The notes below the pieces were generated by a model. That model was not told where the DNA came from. It did no database searches and was given only the letters and a program-made list of their open reading frames with translations. A stretch of 56,596 bases of DNA from Saprospiraceae bacterium (GTDB lineage: Bacteria; Bacteroidota; Bacteroidia; Chitinophagales; Saprospiraceae): contig JAGNXB010000010.1 of the NCBI GenBank assembly GCA_017985675.1, positions 1 through 56,596 on the forward strand. Direction: 5' to 3'. The position numbers were made by a program, and so were the translations under genes. Positions 43,290 to 51,432 of the stretch are shown here, piece after piece; the stretch's first letter is position 1; each line of letters opens with the position of its first letter.

Positions 43290-45401
43290 ATGACCGGTCT
43301 TAGATCCTTTTTTATCCTTGTTTGTCTGCTTTTGCCAGGGATTCTACTCCATGCGCAGATCAGGCCCATGGTGAAAAAGGGGCAAACCCGTGCCGTCATC
43401 GTCGGGGTGTCGGAATACCAGGATCAACGCATTCCCCGGCTTCGCTTTTCGCACGAAGATGCAACCCTCTTCGCCGCATGGCTTGCATCGCCAGCCGGAG
43501 GCAATATCCCCGCTGAAAATATAAAGGTACTGACCAACACGCAAGCCACCTATGGGCAGATGGTATCTGCCTACACCTGGTTGCTGGAGCAAAGTGGTCC
43601 CGATGATCTGGCCATCATTTATTTTTCCGGACATGGGGATATGGAAAACCAGACCATGATGAACCATGGTTTCCTGCTTGCCTATGATGCCCCTGCTGCA
43701 AATTATATGGCCGGTGGTTTTCCCATTTATTACCTGCAATCCATCATTAAAACGCTAAGTTCCTCCAAAAACACGCAGGTCCTAATGATAGCTGATGCCT
43801 GCCGCTCAGGTAAACTGGCCGGCGAAGAATTCAGCGGCACCCAGGCTACGGCCAAGACGCTAACCGATCAATTTGCCAACGAGGCAAAGATCCTTTCCTG
43901 CCAGCCCAACGAGTACAGCCTCGAAGGCACGCAATGGGGCGGCGGCCATGGCGTCTTTACGTATTACCTTGTGGATGGACTGACTGGCCTTGCTGACCGT
44001 AATGAAGATTTGCAAGTGTCCCTTCTTGAACTGCAACGGTTCCTTGAAGATTTTATACCGCCTGCTACTGCTCCAAAGAGTCAAATACCTCTTGTGACGG
44101 GCAACAAAGGCATGATCGTCAGTAAAGTTGATGCGAATACCCTCGCTGAACTAAAAATTAAACGCAGCAAAGAAGTCGCAAATGGACAACATAAGGAAGT
44201 CATAGAAAAAGGCATTCCTGGTCCATCCTCAGAAGGTGATTCTCTGACAATGGCGTTTTATAGAAAGTTTGGAGAAGCCCTAAAGAAAAAAGAACTCCTT
44301 GAGCCATCCGGCACTTCGGCTTATGATATTTATAAGCGAATTATTGACCGGGAAATCATTGCACCATATCGAATGAATATGCGACTTGATCTGGCTGCGG
44401 CATTGCAGGAAGAATCACAGCGCGCCATCAATGATTACCTGGCTGCCAATCCATCCGAACTCCAACGTCGATGGGCCTATGATCAGCGCTATGCGCTTTA
44501 TCCCGAATATCTCAACAAAGCCGGCGAAGTCCTTGGCCAGGACCATTTTCTGTATGTTGAATTAAAAGCAAAAGAAACCTATTTTAAAGGGTTGAACCTG
44601 AGACTACGCGGTGAACAAATGAAAGACTCCGCATTATATCTCGAGGCCAGAGCAATGCAGGAACTGGTACTCCAACTAGATACCGCAGCAGCCTATGCGC
44701 ACAACGAATTGGGCCTGCTTGCGCGTAGAGAAAATCGTTTTGAAGAAAGTATTCATCATTTTAAAAGGGCACTGGATTTTTCTCCAACCTGGGTACTGGC
44801 ACGGACTAATTTATGTGGCAGTTATAACGAACTAAAACAAAACGATGAGGCTATCCTTCAATGCCGAATGGCCTTAAAAAGGGATAGTTCGTTTGCACTC
44901 GCCCATTTTAATCTCGGTCTTGCACTTGCATATCAATTCAATTTTGAAGAGGCCGTGCATTATTTTAAGCAGTGTATAATATTCGATCCGGATTATTTAG
45001 CGGGGTATTTACAATTAGGTCTTGCCCAATATGAATTGCAGCATTACGAGGAAGCACAACTAGCCTTGGAAACATTTTTGTTAAAATCACCCGGTAATGC
45101 ACTTGGATTAATTAATCTGGGTGTAATTCACTTTGACTTAAAAAATTATCCGGTCTCATTAAATTATTTTGAGCAACTAGTGGCCATCGATCCTGGTTAT
45201 GGCGATGCCTGGTTTGGTATCGCCCTCAATTATGCCAGCCAGGGACAAACACAACAAGCATTTTCCGCACTTGAAACAGCTTTAGAATCGGGATTTTCAG
45301 AATTAGATACCATTCAAACTATACCCTTCTTGGAAGAAGTTCGCAAATTGCCCAACTTCGATATACTTATGACTAAATACTTTCCGGAAAAGAAAGATTA
45401 A
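43290..45401 (+). CDS. exported caspase (C14)-TPR protein 4
   Basis: A 703-residue protein with a signal peptide (1-23, ending LLHAQ) and a caspase domain with His115 (YFSGHGD) and Cys171 (IADACRSGK). ILSCQPNEYSLEGTQWGGG and an EF-hand-like loop DRNEDLQVSLLE at 236-247 follow. A basic spacer leads to the conserved linker (LAAALQEESQRAIN) and about six TPRs, ending LMTKYFPEKKD. Composition is back to the genome average. It is separated from the lipoprotein pair by 199 bp containing a strong inverted repeat, so it is regulated on its own. It is the last plus-strand gene before the repeat array. Confidence 0.86.
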   Translation: MTGLRSFFILVCLLLPGILLHAQIRPMVKKGQTRAVIVGVSEYQDQRIPRLRFSHEDATLFAAWLASPAGGNIPAENIKVLTNTQATYGQMVSAYTWLLEQSGPDDLAIIYFSGHGDMENQTMMNHGFLLAYDAPAANYMAGGFPIYYLQSIIKTLSSSKNTQVLMIADACRSGKLAGEEFSGTQATAKTLTDQFANEAKILSCQPNEYSLEGTQWGGGHGVFTYYLVDGLTGLADRNEDLQVSLLELQRFLEDFIPPATAPKSQIPLVTGNKGMIVSKVDANTLAELKIKRSKEVANGQHKEVIEKGIPGPSSEGDSLTMAFYRKFGEALKKKELLEPSGTSAYDIYKRIIDREIIAPYRMNMRLDLAAALQEESQRAINDYLAANPSELQRRWAYDQRYALYPEYLNKAGEVLGQDHFLYVELKAKETYFKGLNLRLRGEQMKDSALYLEARAMQELVLQLDTAAAYAHNELGLLARRENRFEESIHHFKRALDFSPTWVLARTNLCGSYNELKQNDEAILQCRMALKRDSSFALAHFNLGLALAYQFNFEEAVHYFKQCIIFDPDYLAGYLQLGLAQYELQHYEEAQLALETFLLKSPGNALGLINLGVIHFDLKNYPVSLNYFEQLVAIDPGYGDAWFGIALNYASQGQTQQAFSALETALESGFSELDTIQTIPFLEEVRKLPNFDILMTKYFPEKKD

Positions 45402-45466
45402 AAGCGTATCCTTTTTTCAATTTACAAAATAATGCTTCTAAAAGAATCAGCGTATTAATTACGTTG

Positions 45467-45475
45467 TACCTTTGC
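45467..45475 (+). promoter_or_regulatory. orphan -7 element TACCTTTGC
   Basis: Perfect match to TAnnTTTGC but without a -33 box at the usual distance and without a gene downstream. If active it would transcribe the repeat array as a non-coding RNA. Confidence 0.35.
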
Positions 45476-45534
45476 CTCTTTCATTATTCTCTGCGAATAA
45501 AACACATTGCATGAACTGCACTTTTCGATACCTT

Positions 45535-45945
45535 ATTGGTGTAAAAATAAAGTGGTGTACGTTCCGCATATCCACCCAGTTCGTTGGGTGAATATTACGT
45601 CGCGTTCACTGCGCTTTTTGACATCTCATCGATGTGAAAATAACGAAACAAACCATTATCTTTTTGCTGGTACTATTGATGTAAAAATGGCATCGCGTTC
45701 TCAACGGTTTTCCGTCGCGATTGTTATAAGAAAATCCACAGTATTCCTGTGCTTTTTTGCCACAATCGTAACATGATATTCACGTCGCTCCCACTGCGCT
45801 TTTCTGCAGCACTCGTTGCGTGAAAATTACATCGGGTTCGCTGCACTCGCTGTGTGAAAATTACGTGGTGTGTGTTGCGCTTTTCCGCTGCGATCGTCAC
45901 GTGAAAATTACGTCGCGTTCGCTGCTTGAAAAGAAGTTATGTAAA
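45535..45945. repeat. degenerate ~47-bp tandem repeat array
   Basis: About nine head-to-tail imperfect units. The best-preserved, towards the right end, begin TGAAAATTACGTCGCGTTCG and continue with CTGCGCTTTTCCGCTGCGA before TCGTCACG. Units near 45625-45770 are strongly decayed. There are no unique spacers between units. The array sits exactly where the plus-strand caspase genes and the minus-strand metalloprotease run converge. Confidence 0.7.
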
Positions 45946-45962
45946 AAGTAAATCTTTTTAAT

Positions 45963-47258
45963 CTACTTTTTGGAATTAAACACCGAAACCGCTTTAGCAG
46001 GTACACCTTTCCGATTCCAGAACGCACTATGCATTAATTTTGGTGTTACCGATTTTTTGCCAGCGACCACCTGTGCATTGGCATAATGAGCTAAAGCGTC
46101 ACCATTCCATTGCGCATCTTCAAAACCAACCGCTAACATGAGTTGCTGGTTAACTTCACCAGAGCCATCATACGTAGGCGTATTTTGTACCCTTGATACA
46201 ATTCGTTCCCGCTCTGCCACTGGCTTAACTTCGAAGTATAGGGCATTTGACCGAATAGCATTTGTACCATTCGTTCGCACGATCCAGGTATAAGTTTCGC
46301 CGATTTCAAAAGCGGTAGGTGACAAATTTAGCACCAATGATGTATCAATGGTCGATCCTTTTTGGACAATCTTACCGTCCCTATCCATAATTTCTACAAT
46401 GTAAACGGCACCTCCGGCAGGACGAGACCAGGTAAAAAGAAAAGCGCCGTTGGATAAATAACCAAAGGGTTGCAATGCATCAATTTGGTTGCCTTTACCT
46501 CCCCAACCATCACCGGATTTAGCACCATTTTTAGTGCCTCCTAGCACGCCCCATCCATCTCCCGTTCCTCTGGTAGCTCCGGACAATGTATCGCGTGTGC
46601 CACCTTTGACCGTCCATCCATCTCCCGTTCCTCTGGTTGCTCCAGATAGTGTATCTCGAGTGCCACCTGTTACGCCCCAACCATCACCGGATTTAGCACC
46701 ATCTTTTGTACCACCTTGCACGCCCCAGCCATCGCCAGATTTAGCACCATCTTTTGTACCACCTTGCACGCCCCAGCCATCGCCGGTTCCTCGTGTTGCC
46801 CCGGATAAAGTATCTCGTGTGCCTCCTTTGACCGTCCAGCCATCGCCCATGCCTTTTTGAGTAGCTAATTGGCTCCAGGGTGCATTTGGATCGCCAGAGC
46901 TATAGTAAGCCATAACAAATGCTTCCTCCACATATTCAGCAAACCGATTATTGAAACCCAGGCTTGTTTTTCCGGCTCCCTTTTCAAATAAACTGCTCAG
47001 TTTGATTGCCTCTTTGCCTGTGTGTTGAACGATATGCCTGCCAAACTGAAAAGTAGCTGTTCCATTGCCTCTTATCATCACCATACCTTCTGGCTGGATC
47101 AATGCACCCTGCAAAATTTGAGTAGGTTTGTTGCCTTCAGGTGATATGTACATTACCTTATTGGTAGCGGCAATTAATATGACCGGTTCTTCTTCTTGAC
47201 CAAAGGACAAGGTGAAACAACATAGCAATAAAATGGCGGAAATAAAGAGGCGGAACAT
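45963..47258 (-). CDS. exported FecR-like/Fn3-like protein with GDGW repeat array
   Basis: A 431-residue exported protein with a signal peptide (1-20, ending LSFGQ). An N-terminal FecR-like beta domain (about 25-100; QGALIQPEGMVMIRGNGTA) is followed by a low-complexity repeat array of 115 residues. After it comes a fibronectin-III-like domain (about 260-330; AGGAVYIVEIMDRDG ... GETYTWIVRTN), then a helical TPR-like tail. The layout matches the 48998-50005 protein, which lacks the array. Start at the ATG at 47258; eight more codons upstream are possible. It is last in the run with the metalloprotease-TPR and CHASE2 genes. FecR-like domains usually sense or anchor in the periplasm. The function is unknown. 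Confidence 0.75.
   Translation of the reverse strand: MFRLFISAILLLCCFTLSFGQEEEPVILIAATNKVMYISPEGNKPTQILQGALIQPEGMVMIRGNGTATFQFGRHIVQHTGKEAIKLSSLFEKGAGKTSLGFNNRFAEYVEEAFVMAYYSSGDPNAPWSQLATQKGMGDGWTVKGGTRDTLSGATRGTGDGWGVQGGTKDGAKSGDGWGVQGGTKDGAKSGDGWGVTGGTRDTLSGATRGTGDGWTVKGGTRDTLSGATRGTGDGWGVLGGTKNGAKSGDGWGGKGNQIDALQPFGYLSNGAFLFTWSRPAGGAVYIVEIMDRDGKIVQKGSTIDTSLVLNLSPTAFEIGETYTWIVRTNGTNAIRSNALYFEVKPVAERERIVSRVQNTPTYDGSGEVNQQLMLAVGFEDAQWNGDALAHYANAQVVAGKKSVTPKLMHSAFWNRKGVPAKAVSVFNSKK
46503..46847 (-). repeat. two-type GDGW repeat array inside a CDS
   Basis: Six tandem units in order A-B-B-A-A-B plus a terminal GDGW. Type A is 63 bp/21 residues (GDGWTVKGGTRDTLSGATRG plus T) and type B is 48 bp/16 residues (GDGWGVQGGTKDGAKS). 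The total is exactly 345 bp. Units are nearly identical at DNA level and all are in frame, so gain or loss would keep the reading frame. Confidence 0.9.
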
Positions 47259-47321
47259 GGTAAGATGGTTTATGTTGATCATATAAAATCCTTAGACTCT
47301 GAAAATCACAGGTTAAGGTAC

Positions 47322-49001
47322 TTAGATTTCGTTAGATAGCCGGTATATTCCCCAGGAAACGACCGAGTTGGTTTTGTTCAGCTTGAAAAAGACCCGTTGC
47401 AAGGGATAGATAAGGTAGAGACCATCGGGCTGTGATACAACTTCTGCAGGTGCGCCATAAGCTTCAAAAATGGCCGCTTTATCCGAACCAACACCAATCA
47501 GGGATTTTGTCATTTCGATACAACCCGATTCGCAAAGATGAAAGACAGCGTATCGGCGGCCGTTGTCTGCATAATGCACAAGGATCCGTGATCCTTTTAG
47601 TTGTTTGGCTCCTGCTAGTAACCTCGGTCCAACCTCAATTTCACTATCCACAGATGGATTCAGTAAAAAATCATCAAGATTGATCTTTTCCATCGTCTCC
47701 AGACCTATTGCAGGTGTAGCCCTGGATCGATCCTGCTGTAGTTGGTCCAGGGCCCTGAGATTAATTTCTGCAAGCAGATACCCGCCTTCCTTTGCTTTTT
47801 CAAACTTTTGCCTTGCACTTGTTTTATCATTTTGCAACGCAGCAGCAATTCCCTCTAAAATAAGATAATCCGCCTCTCTGTATTGGGTTGGCGCTTTTCG
47901 ACCTTTCAAAATCCAGTAGGCTGCATCATCCCACTGCCCCAACAAAACAAAAACACTGGCCTTATTTAAATAAGCCGGGCTGTATTTGGGATCGAGTAAT
48001 ATGGCCCGGTCAATGTGTTGAAAGGCTTCTTCCAAAAGAAGTTTACGTTGTTCATTCCGGTTGGGGGTCACCGCTTTCAAACCGAATAGTCTGGAAGTGG
48101 GATCCAACTCTACGGGCAATGCATAGGGCATTTCTGTAGGTGCATAAAGCAAAGTTGCAGCCAGCAATAAATTTGCACCGGCATTATTATATATTTCTCT
48201 GCTCGGAAAGGTATTTAAAATGTATCGGTAATAGGCAGCAGCATCCTCATATTGTTTTAGTAATGTCAAATGGCCGGCCGTTGCAAAAACTGTCTGCAAC
48301 ACTTTCAGCTCTTGCATCGCATTGTCCGACATACTTACACGTTCTCCCAATCCGGGATAACCATCGATCTGTTCAGGCAACCCATAATTCGAATATATTT
48401 TTTTTAGGAGTTGGGGCATGAGGTTATAGACATTGTAGCCAGCAGTCGTGGCCAAAAAACCGCCCAAATAATCCGCCTGCGCCTCCTGTTTTAAGCCCTC
48501 TTTCATATTGCCAATGCGCTTAGCTGATTCCATATCCTGATTATGCGCTGCAAAATGCCGGCTCCAGTCATGCTTTTCAAAATAATGCACTAATTCATGT
48601 CCCAATAGAGCCGCAAGCGCATTCAGTGAGTCCGCTCCAAAGCTGATACAGATGTCATAGGCTTTTTCTTCCAGCCCTATTTGGATTTTATCCGGATCCA
48701 TCCAGGCTACATATTGTTCGCCATCATTCATAACAAGGGCTGGTGCCTGTTGTCTGAAATCTGCACGACTGCGTAATAAATTGTCAAATACAGCTCTTGC
48801 TGTTTCGTATTTATAGTTCTTTGCTTCCTGTAATGCACTTTTTCCTCTTATATTTTGCACAAAAGCAAAAACATGTTGATCATTCTGACCAGTTAATGTA
48901 GTGCCATTGCTTATCAAGACAGAAAAAAAGAGCCAAATTATCACCTGCCTGCTCAGGAATAAAGTGTGAAAAATACAAGTGACCTTTAAAAGCGTTTTCA
49001 T
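47322..49001 (-). CDS. exported HExxH metalloprotease-TPR protein A
   Basis: A 559-residue protein with a hydrophobic leader (about 15-38). The metalloprotease domain carries HELVH at residues 135-139 and, as third ligand, Glu173 or the Asp of EAQADYLGG, in the M48-like arrangement. Residues about 225-420 are TPR-like helices (AAAYYRYILNTFPSREIYNN; YSPAYLNKASVFVLLGQWDD). A C-terminal domain (about 440-559) ends with a block shared with the paralogue at 51433 (DKAAIFEAYGAPAEVV ... LYLIYP). Its start overlaps the stop of the FecR/Fn3-like gene by four bases. It probably acts in the periplasm. The substrate is unknown, but the caspases and FecR-like proteins of the locus are candidates. Confidence 0.82.
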   Translation of the reverse strand: MKTLLKVTCIFHTLFLSRQVIIWLFFSVLISNGTTLTGQNDQHVFAFVQNIRGKSALQEAKNYKYETARAVFDNLLRSRADFRQQAPALVMNDGEQYVAWMDPDKIQIGLEEKAYDICISFGADSLNALAALLGHELVHYFEKHDWSRHFAAHNQDMESAKRIGNMKEGLKQEAQADYLGGFLATTAGYNVYNLMPQLLKKIYSNYGLPEQIDGYPGLGERVSMSDNAMQELKVLQTVFATAGHLTLLKQYEDAAAYYRYILNTFPSREIYNNAGANLLLAATLLYAPTEMPYALPVELDPTSRLFGLKAVTPNRNEQRKLLLEEAFQHIDRAILLDPKYSPAYLNKASVFVLLGQWDDAAYWILKGRKAPTQYREADYLILEGIAAALQNDKTSARQKFEKAKEGGYLLAEINLRALDQLQQDRSRATPAIGLETMEKINLDDFLLNPSVDSEIEVGPRLLAGAKQLKGSRILVHYADNGRRYAVFHLCESGCIEMTKSLIGVGSDKAAIFEAYGAPAEVVSQPDGLYLIYPLQRVFFKLNKTNSVVSWGIYRLSNEI

Positions 49002-50005
49002 TGCTGCAGAATTGTTTGTGCCTTTTCTAACATATCCATCCTCGCGTAAAACGCAGCTACGATATTTAGAACGAGTTTGTTTTCCGGTGAGGAATACATA
49101 GCCGCTGCATAATTCATTTCCGCATCATAAAAATAATTACCTTCTTCAAGAGCGTAAGCATACATCAGTGCTTTGTCCTCCTCACTGCCTTGTTGAAAAT
49201 CAGGATTTTTAGACAGATCGCTCATAATGGTAGCTGACCCTTCCGGGTTGTATGTAAATGTTTGGGGCATTGACTTTGCAGGATTCGCAACATCACTAAC
49301 TGCACTAACCTGCCATGTGTATTCTTCGCCCTGGTCAAAACTAACTTCCCCTGCTACGATCTCAAATGCATTGCCGTAGACCCTCTTCATAATTAATTCC
49401 GTTTTATCCCTTTTGCGGACAAGGGTAAAAAGATAACCATCAGCACCTTCAATTTCCATCCAGGTAAACGTCAGATTATCCGAACTCACATTGCCCTGCA
49501 TCAGCAGGTTAGTTTTTATAGCATAATCCTTCTCTCCAAAACCGCTGATACCTGCTCTTACAGATTCCATATGTTTTCGGTGATTTTCAATGAGTGCCTT
49601 TTCGTCCTTCGTGGCATCCATGGAATTGCCGACATACGCCAAAAACCGACTAAAAAAACTCAATTTGGATGCCTTGACTATTTCACTGGTAACCTCTCCA
49701 AGATTGTGGGTTTTCCCGCCATCAAGGACAATGGGCTGATTTTTAAATAACAGGTTTACTTTACACCCTTTTGGCACCTGAACACAACCATTCATGGCCA
49801 ATCGTTGCCCGGGATAAACTTTTGACGTATAATTTTTACAATCAGCAGCATACCTGGACTCAACAACCGCATTTTTAGGCCCTTCAAACAACGAGCCTGC
49901 TGAAGTGGCATTTTTGCAATTTACCTCACGGACAATAATGTCGGACTGCGCAAGGAGCATTTGGCCTATCGCAAGAGCGGCTATTAATAAAACGATTTTT
50001 TTCAT
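48998..50005 (-). CDS. exported FecR-like/Fn3-like protein without repeat array
   Basis: A 335-residue protein with a signal peptide (1-20, ending LLAQS). A Cys-containing FecR-like domain (about 25-110; YPGQRLAMNGCVQVPKGCKV) is followed by a helical spacer with FFSRFLAYVGNS. A fibronectin-III-like domain comes next (about 175-250; WMEIEGADGYLFTLVRKRD ... GEEYTWQVSAVSD), then a TPR-like helical end (YNPEGSATIMSDLSK ... LEKAQTILQQ). It aligns in order with the GDGW protein at 45963, which carries the repeat insertion between the same two domains. Translationally coupled (ATGA) to metalloprotease A. Confidence 0.75.
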   Translation of the reverse strand: MKKIVLLIAALAIGQMLLAQSDIIVREVNCKNATSAGSLFEGPKNAVVESRYAADCKNYTSKVYPGQRLAMNGCVQVPKGCKVNLLFKNQPIVLDGGKTHNLGEVTSEIVKASKLSFFSRFLAYVGNSMDATKDEKALIENHRKHMESVRAGISGFGEKDYAIKTNLLMQGNVSSDNLTFTWMEIEGADGYLFTLVRKRDKTELIMKRVYGNAFEIVAGEVSFDQGEEYTWQVSAVSDVANPAKSMPQTFTYNPEGSATIMSDLSKNPDFQQGSEEDKALMYAYALEEGNYFYDAEMNYAAAMYSSPENKLVLNIVAAFYARMDMLEKAQTILQQ

Positions 50006-50058
50006 GATGTTATCTTACTTTTTATTGATAATCATTAATTTGATATTGACCGAAGGAG

Positions 50059-51273
50059 TTACCCTCCTGAAGTATGTTTAGTTCCTTTTTGTGGAAAAAG
50101 TTTAAAATTTGGTTTATAATGTTCAACAAGAGATATGTAAATGACCTGAGTATCAACAGCTAATGCAAGACCCAACAAACCTAAGGTGAAGTCCCATTTC
50201 AATCGATAGAAATAAAACAAGTAGGCGATTACAAAAAAGAGAATAGCGAATTGAAGGATCTGAAGCACCCTTGCTATAGGATGATAAACAGAATGGTACC
50301 TGTGACTAATCCAAATCAACAGGATTATATTGAAATAACATAAAATAAAGGCAAGTAAAAAACTCAACCAGGCGGGTACCTTTCCAATATACTGATTATC
50401 CAAAATCATTTGGATAATATTGGCATGAATGACAAACCCATACATGTCCGGTGTACTCCTGCCCGTATAACGGTCATTTAATGGCGTAAAGTGTTTGTCA
50501 ATTAAGGGGTCGTTCCATTCATTTGATCCGGAATAGCCCATCAGAATTATTTTATTCTCCAGCTGTGGACGAAGATCAATCGTTGTATCCAGGAGGTCCT
50601 TCGGATGAAACTTGATAAAATGTTTTTCAGTAGCTGTGAAATGGATGCGCTCAAGCGTATTGGCGCGTTCGATCAACTGGTTAAGCTTGGTCGAATCGAA
50701 CACATGTACTATTTCAGTAGCAAAACTCCGGATAGGCCCATCCGGCCCTTGTTCCGTTGAACTAAAGTACCTGATGGTACGGGTTGGGTTAGCCGGAAAA
50801 TTAGCAAAGCCTACCCGGGCATAGTTGCTGAAAATTGAATCATCCACCGAAACATTATCGAATAGTTCCAGATCCTCATTATAATCTTGTAAGGCGGTGG
50901 CCAACACAATTTTACCCGCCCCGCGCTTGATCGAAGCCTGTAGCATAGAATCTTCGAGCGCTTCTTTCTCACCGCTAAAAAATACATCAAGCCCTATAAC
51001 CCTCGGATTGGCAGCCAGAATCCGGTCCAGCATGCCACTGATTTGAGCACGGTCCGGGTTGCCGATATTGACCAGCACAATGCGCTCCTCCAGTTCAATT
51101 TCCTTGTCCCGAAATTGGGAATACACAATGTCCGTTACCTCATAATCTTTTAGACTATGCCCCAGAGGATCAAGAAAGTGAATATTCAAATAAATAAATG
51201 ATGCGAGGGCGATAATCAGGAAAATGATTACCGTAATATTGAAGGCATGAATATTGAACCACTTCTTTCGCAT
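50059..51273 (-). CDS. CHASE2-domain membrane protein lacking an output domain
   Basis: A 404-residue protein. One membrane helix (about 9-29) is followed by a large extracytoplasmic CHASE2 domain (about 35-300; IVLVNIGNPDRAQISGMLDR, IGLDVFFSGEKE, VGFANFPANPTRTIRYF, KIILMGYSGSNEWNDPL). Three closing helices end the protein (about 307-330, 340-362, 366-388). Only about 20 residues follow the last helix, so no kinase, cyclase or sigma domain is attached. CHASE2 normally feeds a cytoplasmic output; here it would have to signal through partners. The frame extends upstream, but the ATG at 51273 precedes the first helix. It is 53 bp upstream of the FecR/Fn3-like gene and 159 bp downstream of metalloprotease B. 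Confidence 0.85.
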   Translation of the reverse strand: MRKKWFNIHAFNITVIIFLIIALASFIYLNIHFLDPLGHSLKDYEVTDIVYSQFRDKEIELEERIVLVNIGNPDRAQISGMLDRILAANPRVIGLDVFFSGEKEALEDSMLQASIKRGAGKIVLATALQDYNEDLELFDNVSVDDSIFSNYARVGFANFPANPTRTIRYFSSTEQGPDGPIRSFATEIVHVFDSTKLNQLIERANTLERIHFTATEKHFIKFHPKDLLDTTIDLRPQLENKIILMGYSGSNEWNDPLIDKHFTPLNDRYTGRSTPDMYGFVIHANIIQMILDNQYIGKVPAWLSFLLAFILCYFNIILLIWISHRYHSVYHPIARVLQILQFAILFFVIAYLFYFYRLKWDFTLGLLGLALAVDTQVIYISLVEHYKPNFKLFPQKGTKHTSGG

Positions 51274-51432
51274 ACAACTATTTCTATTTACGGATCTGAC
51301 CCGGGGATCTGTCAACCATGCCAAAATTACTCGATAATGTTGGGATGGATGGAAAAGGCATATCCCTGAATATGAACGTTAGATTAATTCTTTCCTTTGA
51401 TCATTGGACACTATTCATGATGCAATAAAACC

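Larger units (their letters stand above)
45402..45962. other. 561-bp interval between convergent arms
   Basis: No credible gene. It holds a perfect -7 element (45467) and the degenerate 47-bp repeat array (about 45535-45945). Reading frames here lack ATG starts or any family resemblance. Confidence 0.6.

Noticed and set aside
34697..45401. Cytoplasmic anti-phage caspase effectors
   Set aside because: Each protein begins with a clear signal peptide ending near AQ, and there is no CRISPR, reverse transcriptase, STAND ATPase or nucleotide-signal gene nearby.
45507..45776. 89-residue plus-strand protein behind the perfect -7 element
   Set aside because: It begins with TTG, has no domain and crosses the tandem repeats.
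45535..45945. CRISPR array
   Set aside because: Units are contiguous and degenerate with no unique spacers, and no cas gene is nearby.
46489..46860. Proline-rich 123-residue plus-strand protein
   Set aside because: It is the mirror of the GDGW repeat array; the minus-strand gene has a signal peptide, domains and a paralogue.
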